Positions 1-7,364 of a DNA stretch of 43,392 nt are shown here, in pieces. The stretch is from JAVXTH01 sp036641395 (lineage in GTDB: Bacteria; Bacillota_I; Bacilli_A; Erysipelotrichales; Erysipelotrichaceae), in NCBI GenBank assembly GCA_036641395.1, contig JAVWEY010000007.1, forward strand, positions 1 to 43,392, written 5' to 3'. The position numbers and the translations under genes were made by a program. A model generated the notes under the pieces. The model did not search any database, had not been told where the DNA came from, and saw nothing but the letters and a program-made list of their open reading frames with translations. Position 1 is the stretch's first letter. Every line of letters starts with the position of its first letter.

Positions 1-77
1 ACAAGTCTAATTAAGTTTAGAAAGAAAGGAATGTACATTGAATTGACTGTTAGATAAGTCAATAACAGTATACTAGG
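1..77 (+). repeat. Left copy of 77-bp terminal inverted repeat
   Basis: Bases 1-77 are the exact reverse complement of 43316-43392; identity stops at base 78. Read inward, the first frame is open from the window edge to a TAA at 55-57 (it ends ...GMYIELTVR), so the repeat may carry the 3' end of a gene. ATTGACT (42-48) and AGTCAAT (57-63) form a 7-bp-arm palindrome around an 8-nt centre, and AGTATACT (67-74) is a second palindrome. The repeat ends with AGG, which serves as the Shine-Dalgarno core of pstB. A mobile-element end, an inversion border or an assembly junction all fit. Confidence 0.95.
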
Positions 78-84
78 AAATAAA

Positions 85-840
85 ATGGAAACAATTTTTA
101 ATATTGAAGATTTAGATTTGTATTATGGTGATAAAAAAGCATTAAAACAGATTAATATGAAAATTAGAAAAAATAAAGTTACAGCTTTAATTGGTCCAAG
201 TGGCTGTGGTAAATCAACCTTTTTAAGATGTTTAAATCGGATGAATGATTTAATTGAAGGTTGTTATACAACTGGTTTATTACAAATTGATGGAACGGAT
301 CTACAAGATAAGAATTTAAATGTTGTGGATTTAAGAACAAGGGTTGGTATGGTATTTCAAAAGCCTAATCCATTTCCAATGAGTATTTATGATAATATTA
401 CTTATGGTCCTAAATGCCAAGGAATTAAGGATAAAAAAATACTCAATCAAATTGTTGAAACATCGCTTACCAAAGCTGCATTATGGGAGGAAGTAAAAGA
501 TCGCTTACATGATAATGCTTATGGCTTATCAGGAGGTCAACAACAGCGTTTATGCATCGCAAGAACAATTGCTATGGAACCGGATGTAATCTTGATGGAT
601 GAGCCAACCAGTGCCTTAGATCCAATTGCTACATCTAAAATAGAGAATTTAATTGAACAATTAAAGGATCAATTCACAATTGTAATTGTAACTCATAGTA
701 TGTCACAAGCAGCACGAGTAAGTGATGATACGGCCTTTTTCTTATTAGGTGAAGTGATTGAATTTGATGAAACAAAGAAAATATTTCAAAAACCACAAGA
801 CAAAAGAACCGAAGATTATATCACCGGACGTTTTGGATAG
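85..840 (+). CDS. pstB: Phosphate ABC transporter ATP-binding protein PstB
   Basis: Cytoplasmic ATPase that powers the PstSCA high-affinity phosphate importer. The 251-residue protein is full length for the family. Visible motifs are Walker A GPSGCGKST (37-45), a Q-loop with the PstB-typical FQKPNPFP (91-98), signature LSGGQQQR (148-155), Walker B VILMDEPTSALD (168-179) and the H-loop THS (203-205). The start ATG lies 7 nt after the terminal repeat, whose final AGG is the only Shine-Dalgarno-like element. phoU follows after 8 nt, so the two are one operon. pstS, pstC and pstA, normally upstream, are not in the window and would lie beyond the repeat. Confidence 0.97.
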   Translation: METIFNIEDLDLYYGDKKALKQINMKIRKNKVTALIGPSGCGKSTFLRCLNRMNDLIEGCYTTGLLQIDGTDLQDKNLNVVDLRTRVGMVFQKPNPFPMSIYDNITYGPKCQGIKDKKILNQIVETSLTKAALWEEVKDRLHDNAYGLSGGQQQRLCIARTIAMEPDVILMDEPTSALDPIATSKIENLIEQLKDQFTIVIVTHSMSQAARVSDDTAFFLLGEVIEFDETKKIFQKPQDKRTEDYITGRFG

Positions 841-848
841 GAGAGCAT

Positions 849-1487
849 ATGGTACGAATTGAAAAAGAATTAGATTTAATGGAAGAAACATTAATTACAA
901 TGGGAAATCGAGTAATTACAATGCATCAAGATACGCTTTCTTTATTTAAAGAAAATAATTGTGAGAAAGCGTTAGGAATTATCACAAAAGATGATTTTAT
1001 TAATAAATTAGAGGAAGATATCAATGATCAATGCATTGCTTCTTTAGCACTTTTATCACCAGTAGCAAGTGATTTAAGAAGAGTTGTTACGGCAATTAAA
1101 ATAGCATCTGAACTTGAAAGAATTGGTGATTATGCGAAGAACACAGCTTCTTATATGATAAAACATAAGATTGATAATGAATATGTAATCGATTATACAA
1201 CTTCTATGGAACAAAAATTAATTGAAATGCTAAGTGAAACAATGGAAGCTTATAAGAATCGAGATTTAAAAGCAGCCTTTGATATTCCTGAAAAAGATAA
1301 ACATATTGATCAATTATTTAATGAATTAAAAGAAAAATTAAAAGAAAATGAAGATTTAGAGGCTTATCGGCATATCTTCTCAATTTCAAGTATGTTAAGA
1401 AACATGGAAAGAGCAGGTGATCATACAATTAATATTTGTGAACATATCATTTATTTAATAAAAGGACAACATTATGATTTTGGCTAG
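849..1487 (+). CDS. phoU: Phosphate signalling protein PhoU
   Basis: Peripheral regulator that couples the Pst transporter to phosphate sensing. At 212 residues it has the usual two-repeat all-helical length. Each repeat carries the metal-binding motif: ELERIGDYAKN near 88-98 and NMERAGDHTINI near 185-196. The Shine-Dalgarno TAGGAG (838-843) overlaps the pstB stop, which fits translational coupling. A strong terminator begins at the stop codon, so phoU is the last gene of the pst operon. The same motif recurs in the C-terminal domain of the cotransporter at 2489-4165. Confidence 0.96.
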   Translation: MVRIEKELDLMEETLITMGNRVITMHQDTLSLFKENNCEKALGIITKDDFINKLEEDINDQCIASLALLSPVASDLRRVVTAIKIASELERIGDYAKNTASYMIKHKIDNEYVIDYTTSMEQKLIEMLSETMEAYKNRDLKAAFDIPEKDKHIDQLFNELKEKLKENEDLEAYRHIFSISSMLRNMERAGDHTINICEHIIYLIKGQHYDFG

Positions 1488-1511
1488 AAACGATAACTAT
1501 CGTTTCTTTTT
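1487..1511 (+). terminator. Rho-independent terminator of pstB-phoU
   Basis: GAAACGAT (1487-1494), loop AACT, ATCGTTTC (1499-1506), then a run of T. The stem is a perfect 8 bp and begins at the last base of the phoU stop codon. Confidence 0.9.
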
Positions 1512-1565
1512 ATATTAAGATTCATTTTGAGCATACTATCTTTATCACAAAGAAAGGAGCTTGAA

Positions 1566-2474
1566 ATGGAACTGATATCGATTGTTGTACCTTGTTTTAA
1601 TGAAGAGAATAGTATAACCCCTTTTTATAATGAATTATTACGTATTTTATTAGAACTTAATCTCACTTATGAAATACTATTTATTGATGATGGTTCAAGT
1701 GATCAAACCCTTTTAAAAATTCAATCATTAACAAAAGTTGATCATCAAGTTTTTTACTATTCCTTTTCAAGGAATTTTGGAAAAGAAGCAGCAATGTTGG
1801 CAGGCTTAAGTGAATCAAGAGGGAATTATGTAGTTTTAATGGATGTAGATTTACAACATCCTCCTTATTTATTAATTGAGATGTATCGTTGGATTAAAAG
1901 TGAAAATATTGATTGTGTCGGTGCCATGCGTTTAAATCGAGAGGGAGAGAATCATCTTCGTAGTTTTATGTCCCATCATTTTTATAGTGTTTTAAATAAA
2001 ATTTCTCATTTAGAAATGAAAGATGGACAAGGTGATTATCGAATGATGTCAAGAGCAATGGTTGACTCATTATTATCGATGAAAGAATATAATCGTTACT
2101 TAAAAGGAATGTTTTCTTTTGTTGGTTATCAAACTTTATGGATACCTTATGATAATGTAGAACGTAGTATTGGAAATAGTAAATGGTCAATGAAACAACT
2201 GTTTGCTTATGCAATGGAAGGAATATTCTCTTTCTCAACAGCACCTTTAAGAATGGCAATTATCTTAGGAAGTATCTTTATTTTAATTGCCTTGATTCTT
2301 TTATTTTATATTTTATTTACTAAGGTAACGACGTTAAAAATAATTATAATGATATTATTTTTATTAAGTGGTTTTCAAATTTTCTTTATTGGCATTGTTG
2401 GAGAATATTTAGCTAAAAATTATTTAGAGAGTAAACATCGTCCTTCTTATATTATCGCACGTAAAAATCGATAA
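1566..2474 (+). CDS. Membrane-anchored family 2 glycosyltransferase (GtrB/CsbB/YkcC-like)
   Basis: Probable polyprenyl-phosphate glycosyltransferase that loads a sugar onto a lipid carrier on the cytoplasmic face for cell-envelope glycosylation. GT-A signatures are IVVPCFNEE (6-14), DDGSSD (41-46) and DVDLQHPP (93-100, the DXD region), with GDYRMMSR and KWSMKQL further on. Two C-terminal membrane segments (about 228-250 and 262-285) and a basic tail match the GtrB/DPM1-like subfamily. I chose the ATG at 1566 because AGGAG lies 7 nt upstream; a TTG at 1527 in the same frame lacks one. No flippase or acceptor-specific transferase is adjacent, so sugar and acceptor are unknown. Confidence 0.9.
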   Translation: MELISIVVPCFNEENSITPFYNELLRILLELNLTYEILFIDDGSSDQTLLKIQSLTKVDHQVFYYSFSRNFGKEAAMLAGLSESRGNYVVLMDVDLQHPPYLLIEMYRWIKSENIDCVGAMRLNREGENHLRSFMSHHFYSVLNKISHLEMKDGQGDYRMMSRAMVDSLLSMKEYNRYLKGMFSFVGYQTLWIPYDNVERSIGNSKWSMKQLFAYAMEGIFSFSTAPLRMAIILGSIFILIALILLFYILFTKVTTLKIIIMILFLLSGFQIFFIGIVGEYLAKNYLESKHRPSYIIARKNR

Positions 2475-2501
2475 AAAAAAGTTGGAATTTAATCCAACTT
2501 T
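2472..2501 (-). terminator. Terminator of the Na/Pi cotransporter gene
   Basis: AAAGTTGGA (2478-2486) and TCCAACTTT (2493-2501) form a 9-bp stem with a 6-nt loop. Read on the minus strand the stem is followed by eight T. It overlaps the stop codon of the minus-strand gene and may also stop the converging glycosyltransferase transcript. Confidence 0.85.
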
Positions 2502-4165
2502 GCATGTAATGGTTCATCTTCATTTATAATTTTTATAATGTTCATCGTGTGATCACCAATTCTCTCTAGATTACCGAGAATATCAACGTAGATACTAGCA
2601 GCAATGGCTGTGTTACAAGCACCCTTAGCCATACGTTTAAAGTGTCTTTGACGAGCTTTCTCTTCAATTAAGTCTAAATAGTTTTCTTTATCATTGATGA
2701 TTGATACAATGCTTTCATCTTGATTATCAAAATAATTTAAAGCTAATTGATTCATCTCTAAAACGGTATCATACATCTCATTTACATCTTGAATTGCATC
2801 ATTTGAAAATCCACCTTTTTCATCATAAGCAAGTTCATAAAATTCATTCAAGTTCATTGTGATATCACCAATTCGCTCAATATTCTTGATTACTTGTAAG
2901 TTTCCAATGAATTCATCAATATCATGTTCTCCAAGATTGTTATGGGCAATTTCCATTAAATATTTTGTAATCTTTGAATCAAGGGAATTAATCGCATCTT
3001 CATATTGTCTTGATACATCATTATATTTAGAAGAGCGAGTATTGAAATATTTTTTACTTTCCTCAATTGCATCAATTGCAAGTTCACCCATTTTAATTGT
3101 TGCTTGTTTTGAAATACCGAGTGCACCAGCAGGTAATGAAATGGCTAGTTTTGGATCTAAACCATCCAATTTCACATCAATTCGTTCGTTTTCATCACCA
3201 GGTAATATCTTTTTAACTGTTTTAACCATTAAAGGTATTAATGGATAGGCTAATATGGTTGTGGTTAAGTTAAACATAATATGAGCTAAGGCAATTTGCA
3301 TCATTGGTGCAAGTGCCATGCTACCAGATATTGAAACTAATAGATGTGAAAATGGATATAATATAATCATGAATAATACAGTTCCTAGTACATTGAAGAT
3401 AACATGAACCCCAGCTGCTCGCTTACTTGCAAGTGAACCACCTAATGCAGCGAAGATTGCGGTAACCGTAGTACCGATGTTAGAGCCAAATACAAAGGGT
3501 AATGCAGCAATCAAAGTAATCGAACCTGATTCATATAATTTTTGGATAATTCCGATAACGGCACTTGATGATTGTACGAGTGCGGTCATTGCGGTTCCGG
3601 CAAAGAGTCCTAAAATTGGTTGTTTGGCCATCATTTCCGCAAAAGCAGCAAATTGTGGTAAATCACCAAAAGAGCCTAATTCATCTCCCATTAATTTTAA
3701 TCCAAAGAATAAAATACCAAAGCCTAATACAATTTCACCAAAGTAAGTTGCTTTTTTTCGTTTTGAGAAAACAACAATTAAAACACCAATAAAGATAAAA
3801 TATAAAGCGAATTTTTCAACTTTCATACCAATCAGAATCGCGGTAATCGTAGTACCAATATTGGCACCCATAATAACCCCAATCGCTTGATCTAATCGCA
3901 TTAATCCAGCTCGTACAAAGCCAATTGCAATGGCAGTTGTTGCGGAACTTGATTGAATAAAGACAGTAATACAAGCTCCAATAATGATCCCCATCCATGG
4001 TTTACTTGTATATTTATCGATGTAATCTCTTAATTTATCGCCAGCGATACTTTTTAATCCATCTCCCATATATTGAATACCAAAGAGGAATAAAGCGAAT
4101 CCTCCAATGATCATATCCCAATGAATTGAGGATACTGACATTGTTTGAGTAGCAAAAGGTAACAT
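2489..4165 (-). CDS. Na/Pi cotransporter (PNaS/NptA family) with C-terminal PhoU-like domain
   Basis: Sodium-coupled phosphate transporter of 558 residues. Two inverted membrane halves each carry the family signature: IQSSSATTAI in the first and VQSSSAVIGI in the second. After about residue 350 comes a soluble helical region with two PhoU-type motifs, NIERIGDITMN and NLERIGDHTMN, as in many bacterial NptA-like proteins. The ATG at 4165 has GGAGGG (4171-4176) 5 nt upstream; an in-frame ATG at 4294 has no such site and would add a poorly coding extension. Lying next to pstB-phoU, it gives the cell a low-affinity, ion-driven phosphate route beside the ABC system. Transport direction cannot be read from sequence. 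Confidence 0.93.
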   Translation of the reverse strand: MLPFATQTMSVSSIHWDMIIGGFALFLFGIQYMGDGLKSIAGDKLRDYIDKYTSKPWMGIIIGACITVFIQSSSATTAIAIGFVRAGLMRLDQAIGVIMGANIGTTITAILIGMKVEKFALYFIFIGVLIVVFSKRKKATYFGEIVLGFGILFFGLKLMGDELGSFGDLPQFAAFAEMMAKQPILGLFAGTAMTALVQSSSAVIGIIQKLYESGSITLIAALPFVFGSNIGTTVTAIFAALGGSLASKRAAGVHVIFNVLGTVLFMIILYPFSHLLVSISGSMALAPMMQIALAHIMFNLTTTILAYPLIPLMVKTVKKILPGDENERIDVKLDGLDPKLAISLPAGALGISKQATIKMGELAIDAIEESKKYFNTRSSKYNDVSRQYEDAINSLDSKITKYLMEIAHNNLGEHDIDEFIGNLQVIKNIERIGDITMNLNEFYELAYDEKGGFSNDAIQDVNEMYDTVLEMNQLALNYFDNQDESIVSIINDKENYLDLIEEKARQRHFKRMAKGACNTAIAASIYVDILGNLERIGDHTMNIIKIINEDEPLHAKLD

Positions 4166-4193
4166 ATAGACCCTCCAATCGCAAATACGAATA

Positions 4194-4223
4194 TATTCTA
4201 TCATGATATGAAGCGATAGAATA
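4194..4223. repeat. 9-bp inverted repeat overlapping the nptA promoter
   Basis: TATTCTATC (4194-4202) and GATAGAATA (4215-4223) are perfect inverted copies separated by 12 nt. The right arm covers the minus-strand -10 box. It could be an operator or a hairpin at the very 5' end of the mRNA. Confidence 0.55.
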
Positions 4224-4246
4224 CAAAAAAATGCTTTTTTTGACAA
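4218..4246 (-). promoter_or_regulatory. Sigma-A-type promoter of the Na/Pi cotransporter gene
   Basis: On the minus strand TTGTCA (4246-4241), a 17-nt spacer, then TATTCT (4223-4218). The -35 lies inside TTTGTCAAA, which also matches the Spo0A-box consensus, though any TTGTCA flanked by A and T runs would. Confidence 0.6.
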
Positions 4247-4335
4247 AACTTGAAAAAAATGTTGTATTTTATTTAAATATTTGAATATTCTCATTATATT
4301 TTTTAATAGTTACTATCGGTAGAATTGTATTTCTA

Positions 4336-4344
4336 TGATATAAT
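4336..4344 (+). promoter_or_regulatory. Extended -10 promoter before ybeY
   Basis: TGATATAAT is an extended -10 element (TGnTATAAT) about 29 nt before the ybeY start; no convincing -35 is seen. Confidence 0.55.
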
Positions 4345-4372
4345 AACTCATATAGAAAATGCGAGGTGTCAT

Positions 4373-4840
4373 ATGGAAATAACCATGATAAACCAAAGTA
4401 ATAATAAAGATTGTCTTACTTATGAAGCACTCTTTAATCAAATTGCGACAAAGAGTGAGGAAGTATTAAATTTAGATAAGAATAAAGAAATGTCAGTTGT
4501 TTTTGTGAATGAAGTTGAAATACAAAAGATTAATCGTGAATATCGGCATATTGATGCGATTACCGATGTAATTTCATTTGCTTTGAATGATAGCGAGGAT
4601 GATTATGAAATGGTTGAGGGAAGTAATGAGATAGGCGATATATTTATATGTGTTGAACGCATGAAACAACAAGCAATTGAATATCAACACAGTGAAAAAA
4701 GAGAAATGTGTTTCTTATTTACTCATGGTTTATTACATTTACTTGGATTTGATCATATGGATAACGAGATGGAACAAAAAATGTTCCACATGCAGGATGT
4801 GATTTTAAATGATATCGTACCTAATGAAAGTAATTCATAA
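4373..4840 (+). CDS. ybeY: Endoribonuclease YbeY (16S rRNA maturation)
   Basis: Single-strand-specific, metal-dependent endoribonuclease acting in 16S rRNA 3'-end processing and ribosome quality control. The 155-residue protein has the zinc motif HGLLHLLGFDH with H118, H122 and H128. The ATG at 4373 is preceded by GAGGTG and gives the family-typical beginning MEITMINQ; an upstream in-frame ATG at 4325 lies in the promoter region. It overlaps dgkA by 32 nt, and the order ybeY-dgkA-cdd-era-recO is the classic Firmicute operon. Confidence 0.95.
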   Translation: MEITMINQSNNKDCLTYEALFNQIATKSEEVLNLDKNKEMSVVFVNEVEIQKINREYRHIDAITDVISFALNDSEDDYEMVEGSNEIGDIFICVERMKQQAIEYQHSEKREMCFLFTHGLLHLLGFDHMDNEMEQKMFHMQDVILNDIVPNESNS

Positions 4841-5168
4841 ATTTCAATATGCTTTTAATGGCTTATTTCATGGAATTATCCATGATTTTTCAATTCGATT
4901 ACAAGTAATATTAGGCTTCATTACAATTGCTTCTGGGATTGTTTTATCTTTTAATCGATCAGAATGGATTATTGTTATTCTTTTGATTTTTTTAGTTATC
5001 GGTATTGAATTTATTAATTCAGCATTAGAGCACGTCGTTGATTTTGTATCACCACAATATCATGATGAAGCTAAGATTATAAAAGATTATGGAGCAGCTG
5101 CTGTGTTGTGTATTTCAATTGCTGCTTTTGTGATTGCATGTATTATTATAGGAGGAAAATTAATATGA
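4809..5168 (+). CDS. dgkA: Diacylglycerol/undecaprenol kinase (DgkA family)
   Basis: Small integral-membrane lipid kinase; in Gram-positives the substrate is mainly undecaprenol, recycling the carrier lipid for wall synthesis. The 119-residue protein shows three membrane helices and the family active-site segment EFINSALEHVVDF followed by KDYGAAAVL. Its start overlaps the end of ybeY. I used the ATG at 4809 (AGGATG 9 nt upstream); the ATG at 4824, which gives MKVIHKFQYAF, is an equally possible start. The stop TGA overlaps the cdd ATG as ATGA, indicating coupled translation. Confidence 0.92.
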   Translation: MISYLMKVIHKFQYAFNGLFHGIIHDFSIRLQVILGFITIASGIVLSFNRSEWIIVILLIFLVIGIEFINSALEHVVDFVSPQYHDEAKIIKDYGAAAVLCISIAAFVIACIIIGGKLI

Positions 5169-5563
5169 AAAAAGAATTATTATTAGAGAAAGCATTTGAG
5201 GCAATGGAAAATGCTTATGCTCCATATTCAAATTATCATGTAGGTGCTTGCGTTGCTTGTAAAGACGGTAACATGTTTATTGGTGCTAACATTGAGAATG
5301 CATCTTTTGGTTTAACTAACTGTGCAGAGCGCAGTGCTATTTTTGCGGCATATTCTTGTGGTTATCGTAAAGAGGAAATTGAAGCGATTGCGATTGTAAG
5401 CGATGGCGATCGAATTGCTGCACCATGTGGAGCTTGTCGCCAAGTATTAAGTGAATTAATTGAAAAAGATACGCCAATTTATTTGAGTAATCACCATGAA
5501 GAAGTAACCAAAACAATTAGTGAATTATTGCCAATGTCATTTGAAAGTAGCGATGTTTTATGA
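5165..5563 (+). CDS. cdd: Cytidine deaminase
   Basis: Zinc enzyme converting cytidine and deoxycytidine to the uridine forms in pyrimidine salvage. The 132-residue length is right for the homotetrameric class. Zinc and catalytic residues are visible: C53 and E55 in TNCAERSA, and C88 and C91 in PCGACRQ. AGGAGG (5150-5155) lies 9 nt before the ATG at 5165. ATGA overlaps join it to dgkA upstream and era downstream. Confidence 0.97.
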   Translation: MKKELLLEKAFEAMENAYAPYSNYHVGACVACKDGNMFIGANIENASFGLTNCAERSAIFAAYSCGYRKEEIEAIAIVSDGDRIAAPCGACRQVLSELIEKDTPIYLSNHHEEVTKTISELLPMSFESSDVL

Positions 5564-6450
5564 GTAAATCTGGATTTATTTCAATTATTGGCCGTCCCAA
5601 TGCAGGTAAAAGTACTTTATTAAATTCGTTGTTAGGTGAAAAAGTTTCAATTATATCTCCAAAACCACAAACTACTCGTAATAATATTCAAGGTATTCTT
5701 ACTAAAGATGATGTTCAATATGTTTTTATTGATACTCCCGGAGTTCATAAACCTCATCATGAATTAGGTCGCTCTTTAAATAAGAGTGCTTTTACAGCTT
5801 TACAAGATGTTGATATTATTTATTTAATTGCTGATGCCAATGAACCATTTGGTGGAGGCGATGAATTTTTATTATCTAGAATTGCGAATAGTGAAGCTCC
5901 ATGTTTTTTATTATTAAATAAAATTGATCGAATGGATAAACAAACTTTAATAAAAACCCTTAATTTATGGCAATCAAAGTTTTCATTTAAAGAGATTATT
6001 CCAATATCTGCATTAGTTCATGATAATTTAAATGAATTACTAAAAGTAAGTGAAACTTATTTAAAGGAAGGTCCGATGTTTTATCCAGAAGATCAAATTA
6101 GTGATCATGGTCGTATTTTTCAAATTCAAGAAATTATTAGAGAAAAGATTCTTTATAAAACAGAGGAAGAAATTCCTCATTCGATTGCGGTTCTTTGTGA
6201 AAAATTTGAAGAAACAGAAACTAAAGTCAGCATTGGTGCAATGGTAATTGTGGAACGTGATTCACAAAAAGCAATTGTAATTGGAAAGCAAGGTAGTATG
6301 ATTAAAGCAATTCGCTTATTTGCACAACCCGAATTAAAAAAACTATTTAATAAAAAAGTTGAATTAGAGTTATATGTTCGAGTCGAAAAAAATTGGCGTA
6401 ATAAAACAAGTAAGTTAGCACAGTTTGGCTATCAAGAGCATAATGAATAA
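5560..6450 (+). CDS. era: GTPase Era
   Basis: Essential GTPase that binds the 3' end of 16S rRNA and assists 30S assembly. The 296-residue protein has G1 GRPNAGKST (11-19), G3 DTPG (58-61) and G4 NKID (120-123), then a C-terminal KH domain with IGKQGSMIKAI. Its ATG overlaps the cdd stop by 4 nt and its end overlaps recO. It sits in one operon with ybeY, which acts on the same rRNA end. Confidence 0.98.
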   Translation: MSKSGFISIIGRPNAGKSTLLNSLLGEKVSIISPKPQTTRNNIQGILTKDDVQYVFIDTPGVHKPHHELGRSLNKSAFTALQDVDIIYLIADANEPFGGGDEFLLSRIANSEAPCFLLLNKIDRMDKQTLIKTLNLWQSKFSFKEIIPISALVHDNLNELLKVSETYLKEGPMFYPEDQISDHGRIFQIQEIIREKILYKTEEEIPHSIAVLCEKFEETETKVSIGAMVIVERDSQKAIVIGKQGSMIKAIRLFAQPELKKLFNKKVELELYVRVEKNWRNKTSKLAQFGYQEHNE

Positions 6451-7180
6451 CAAAATTGAAGGTATTGTATTAAAGAATGTCGATTATCGAGATCAAGATG
6501 CGCTACTTACTGTTTTAAGTAAAGAAAATGGAAGAATTGATTTTGTTGCACGTGGGTTACGTAAAATAACCAGTAAAAATGCTGGAAGTTCACAGATGTT
6601 TCAACATTCTTATTTCTATTACAATGAAAAAGGTAATCGATTACAATCCCTTAAAACAAGTGAACTTATCGATAGTTTTCGCCACCTACGCGATCAATTA
6701 TTAACGCAATGTATTAGCGAAGTTATGTGTGAGGTGATGAGTAAAATAGAAATAAATGATCCTTCAACCATGTATGATTTGTTGTATCAATCTTTTACTA
6801 TTCTGCAGACAAGTAAAAAACCTTATGCGATACTGTCTGTGTTTATGGCGATTATTCTTCGTTATCAAGGGATTGAACCATGTGTTGATCACTGTGTTCG
6901 CTGCCATACACAGCAGGGAATTGTAGCTTTATCTTTACTAGATGGTGGTTTTATTTGTGGTAAATGTATTAATTATTCAGATACAAAAATGAAGAAGGAA
7001 GAATTAAAGAAGTTTCGTATCTTAATGAAAGCAAGTTTACAACATATTGAAATTGTTGAAAATAGTTGTGATATTAATTATCAAGATTTTGAAAGGATAG
7101 TATCTTATTTTATAGAATATAGTGGTATTAACTTGTCAAGTATTAGTTTCTTAAAAAGAATTGAATCAATGAATTCATAA
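6443..7180 (+). CDS. recO: DNA repair protein RecO
   Basis: Recombination mediator that with RecR loads RecA on SSB-coated single strands. The 245-residue protein has an N-terminal OB-fold (KIEGIVLKNVDYRDQDALL) and a central zinc-ribbon-like cluster (CVDHCVRC ... CGKC, near 152-182). I chose the ATG at 6443, overlapping the era stop by 8 nt and giving the usual MNNKIEGIVL beginning; a TTG at 6425 is possible but atypical. It is the last gene before a strong terminator. Confidence 0.95.
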   Translation: MNNKIEGIVLKNVDYRDQDALLTVLSKENGRIDFVARGLRKITSKNAGSSQMFQHSYFYYNEKGNRLQSLKTSELIDSFRHLRDQLLTQCISEVMCEVMSKIEINDPSTMYDLLYQSFTILQTSKKPYAILSVFMAIILRYQGIEPCVDHCVRCHTQQGIVALSLLDGGFICGKCINYSDTKMKKEELKKFRILMKASLQHIEIVENSCDINYQDFERIVSYFIEYSGINLSSISFLKRIESMNS

Positions 7181-7187
7181 TTGAATT

Positions 7188-7228
7188 AAACAGGAAGTTA
7201 ACACATATCGTGTTTATCCTGTTTTTTT
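7188..7228 (+). terminator. Terminator after recO
   Basis: AAACAGGA (7188-7195) pairs with TCCTGTTT (7217-7224), with an inner stem AACAC/GTGTT, followed by seven T. It ends the ybeY-to-recO operon. Confidence 0.92.
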
Positions 7229-7251
7229 CGCATTTATCAGGTCGTTTTTTG

Positions 7252-7281
7252 TTGACAATTCGTGCTTTAAGGTGTTATATA
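7252..7281 (+). promoter_or_regulatory. Promoter of glyS-dnaG-rpoD
   Basis: TTGACA (7252-7257) and a TATATA -10 (7276-7281) preceded by TG, with an 18-nt spacer. This predicts transcription starting near 7288 and a leader of about 75 nt. Confidence 0.75.
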
Positions 7282-7317
7282 TTATAGTGTATATTTCTAT
7301 GTAAATTATGATATATC

Positions 7318-7348
7318 CATCATCAAGTTTGATGATGAACTTTTTTTT
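7318..7348 (+). terminator. Terminator-like hairpin in the glyS leader (possible attenuator)
   Basis: CATCATCA (7318-7325), loop AGTT, TGATGATG (7330-7337), AAC, then eight T (7341-7348), all between the promoter and the glyS Shine-Dalgarno. In structure it is a Rho-independent terminator placed before the gene. The leader is too short for a T-box specifier stem and I see no T-box sequence. Confidence 0.6.
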
Positions 7349-7364
7349 GAAAGGGGCGAGTAAA

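Noticed and set aside
4186..4193. Exact com-box TACGAATA
   Set aside because: It lies in the divergent nptA/ybeY region about 180 nt from a plus-strand gene with another promoter; another copy at 13424 is in the cshB ribosome-binding region. Both look like chance.
7290..7364. T-box riboswitch before glyS
   Set aside because: The leader before the hairpin is only about 30 nt and no T-box sequence or specifier stem is present.
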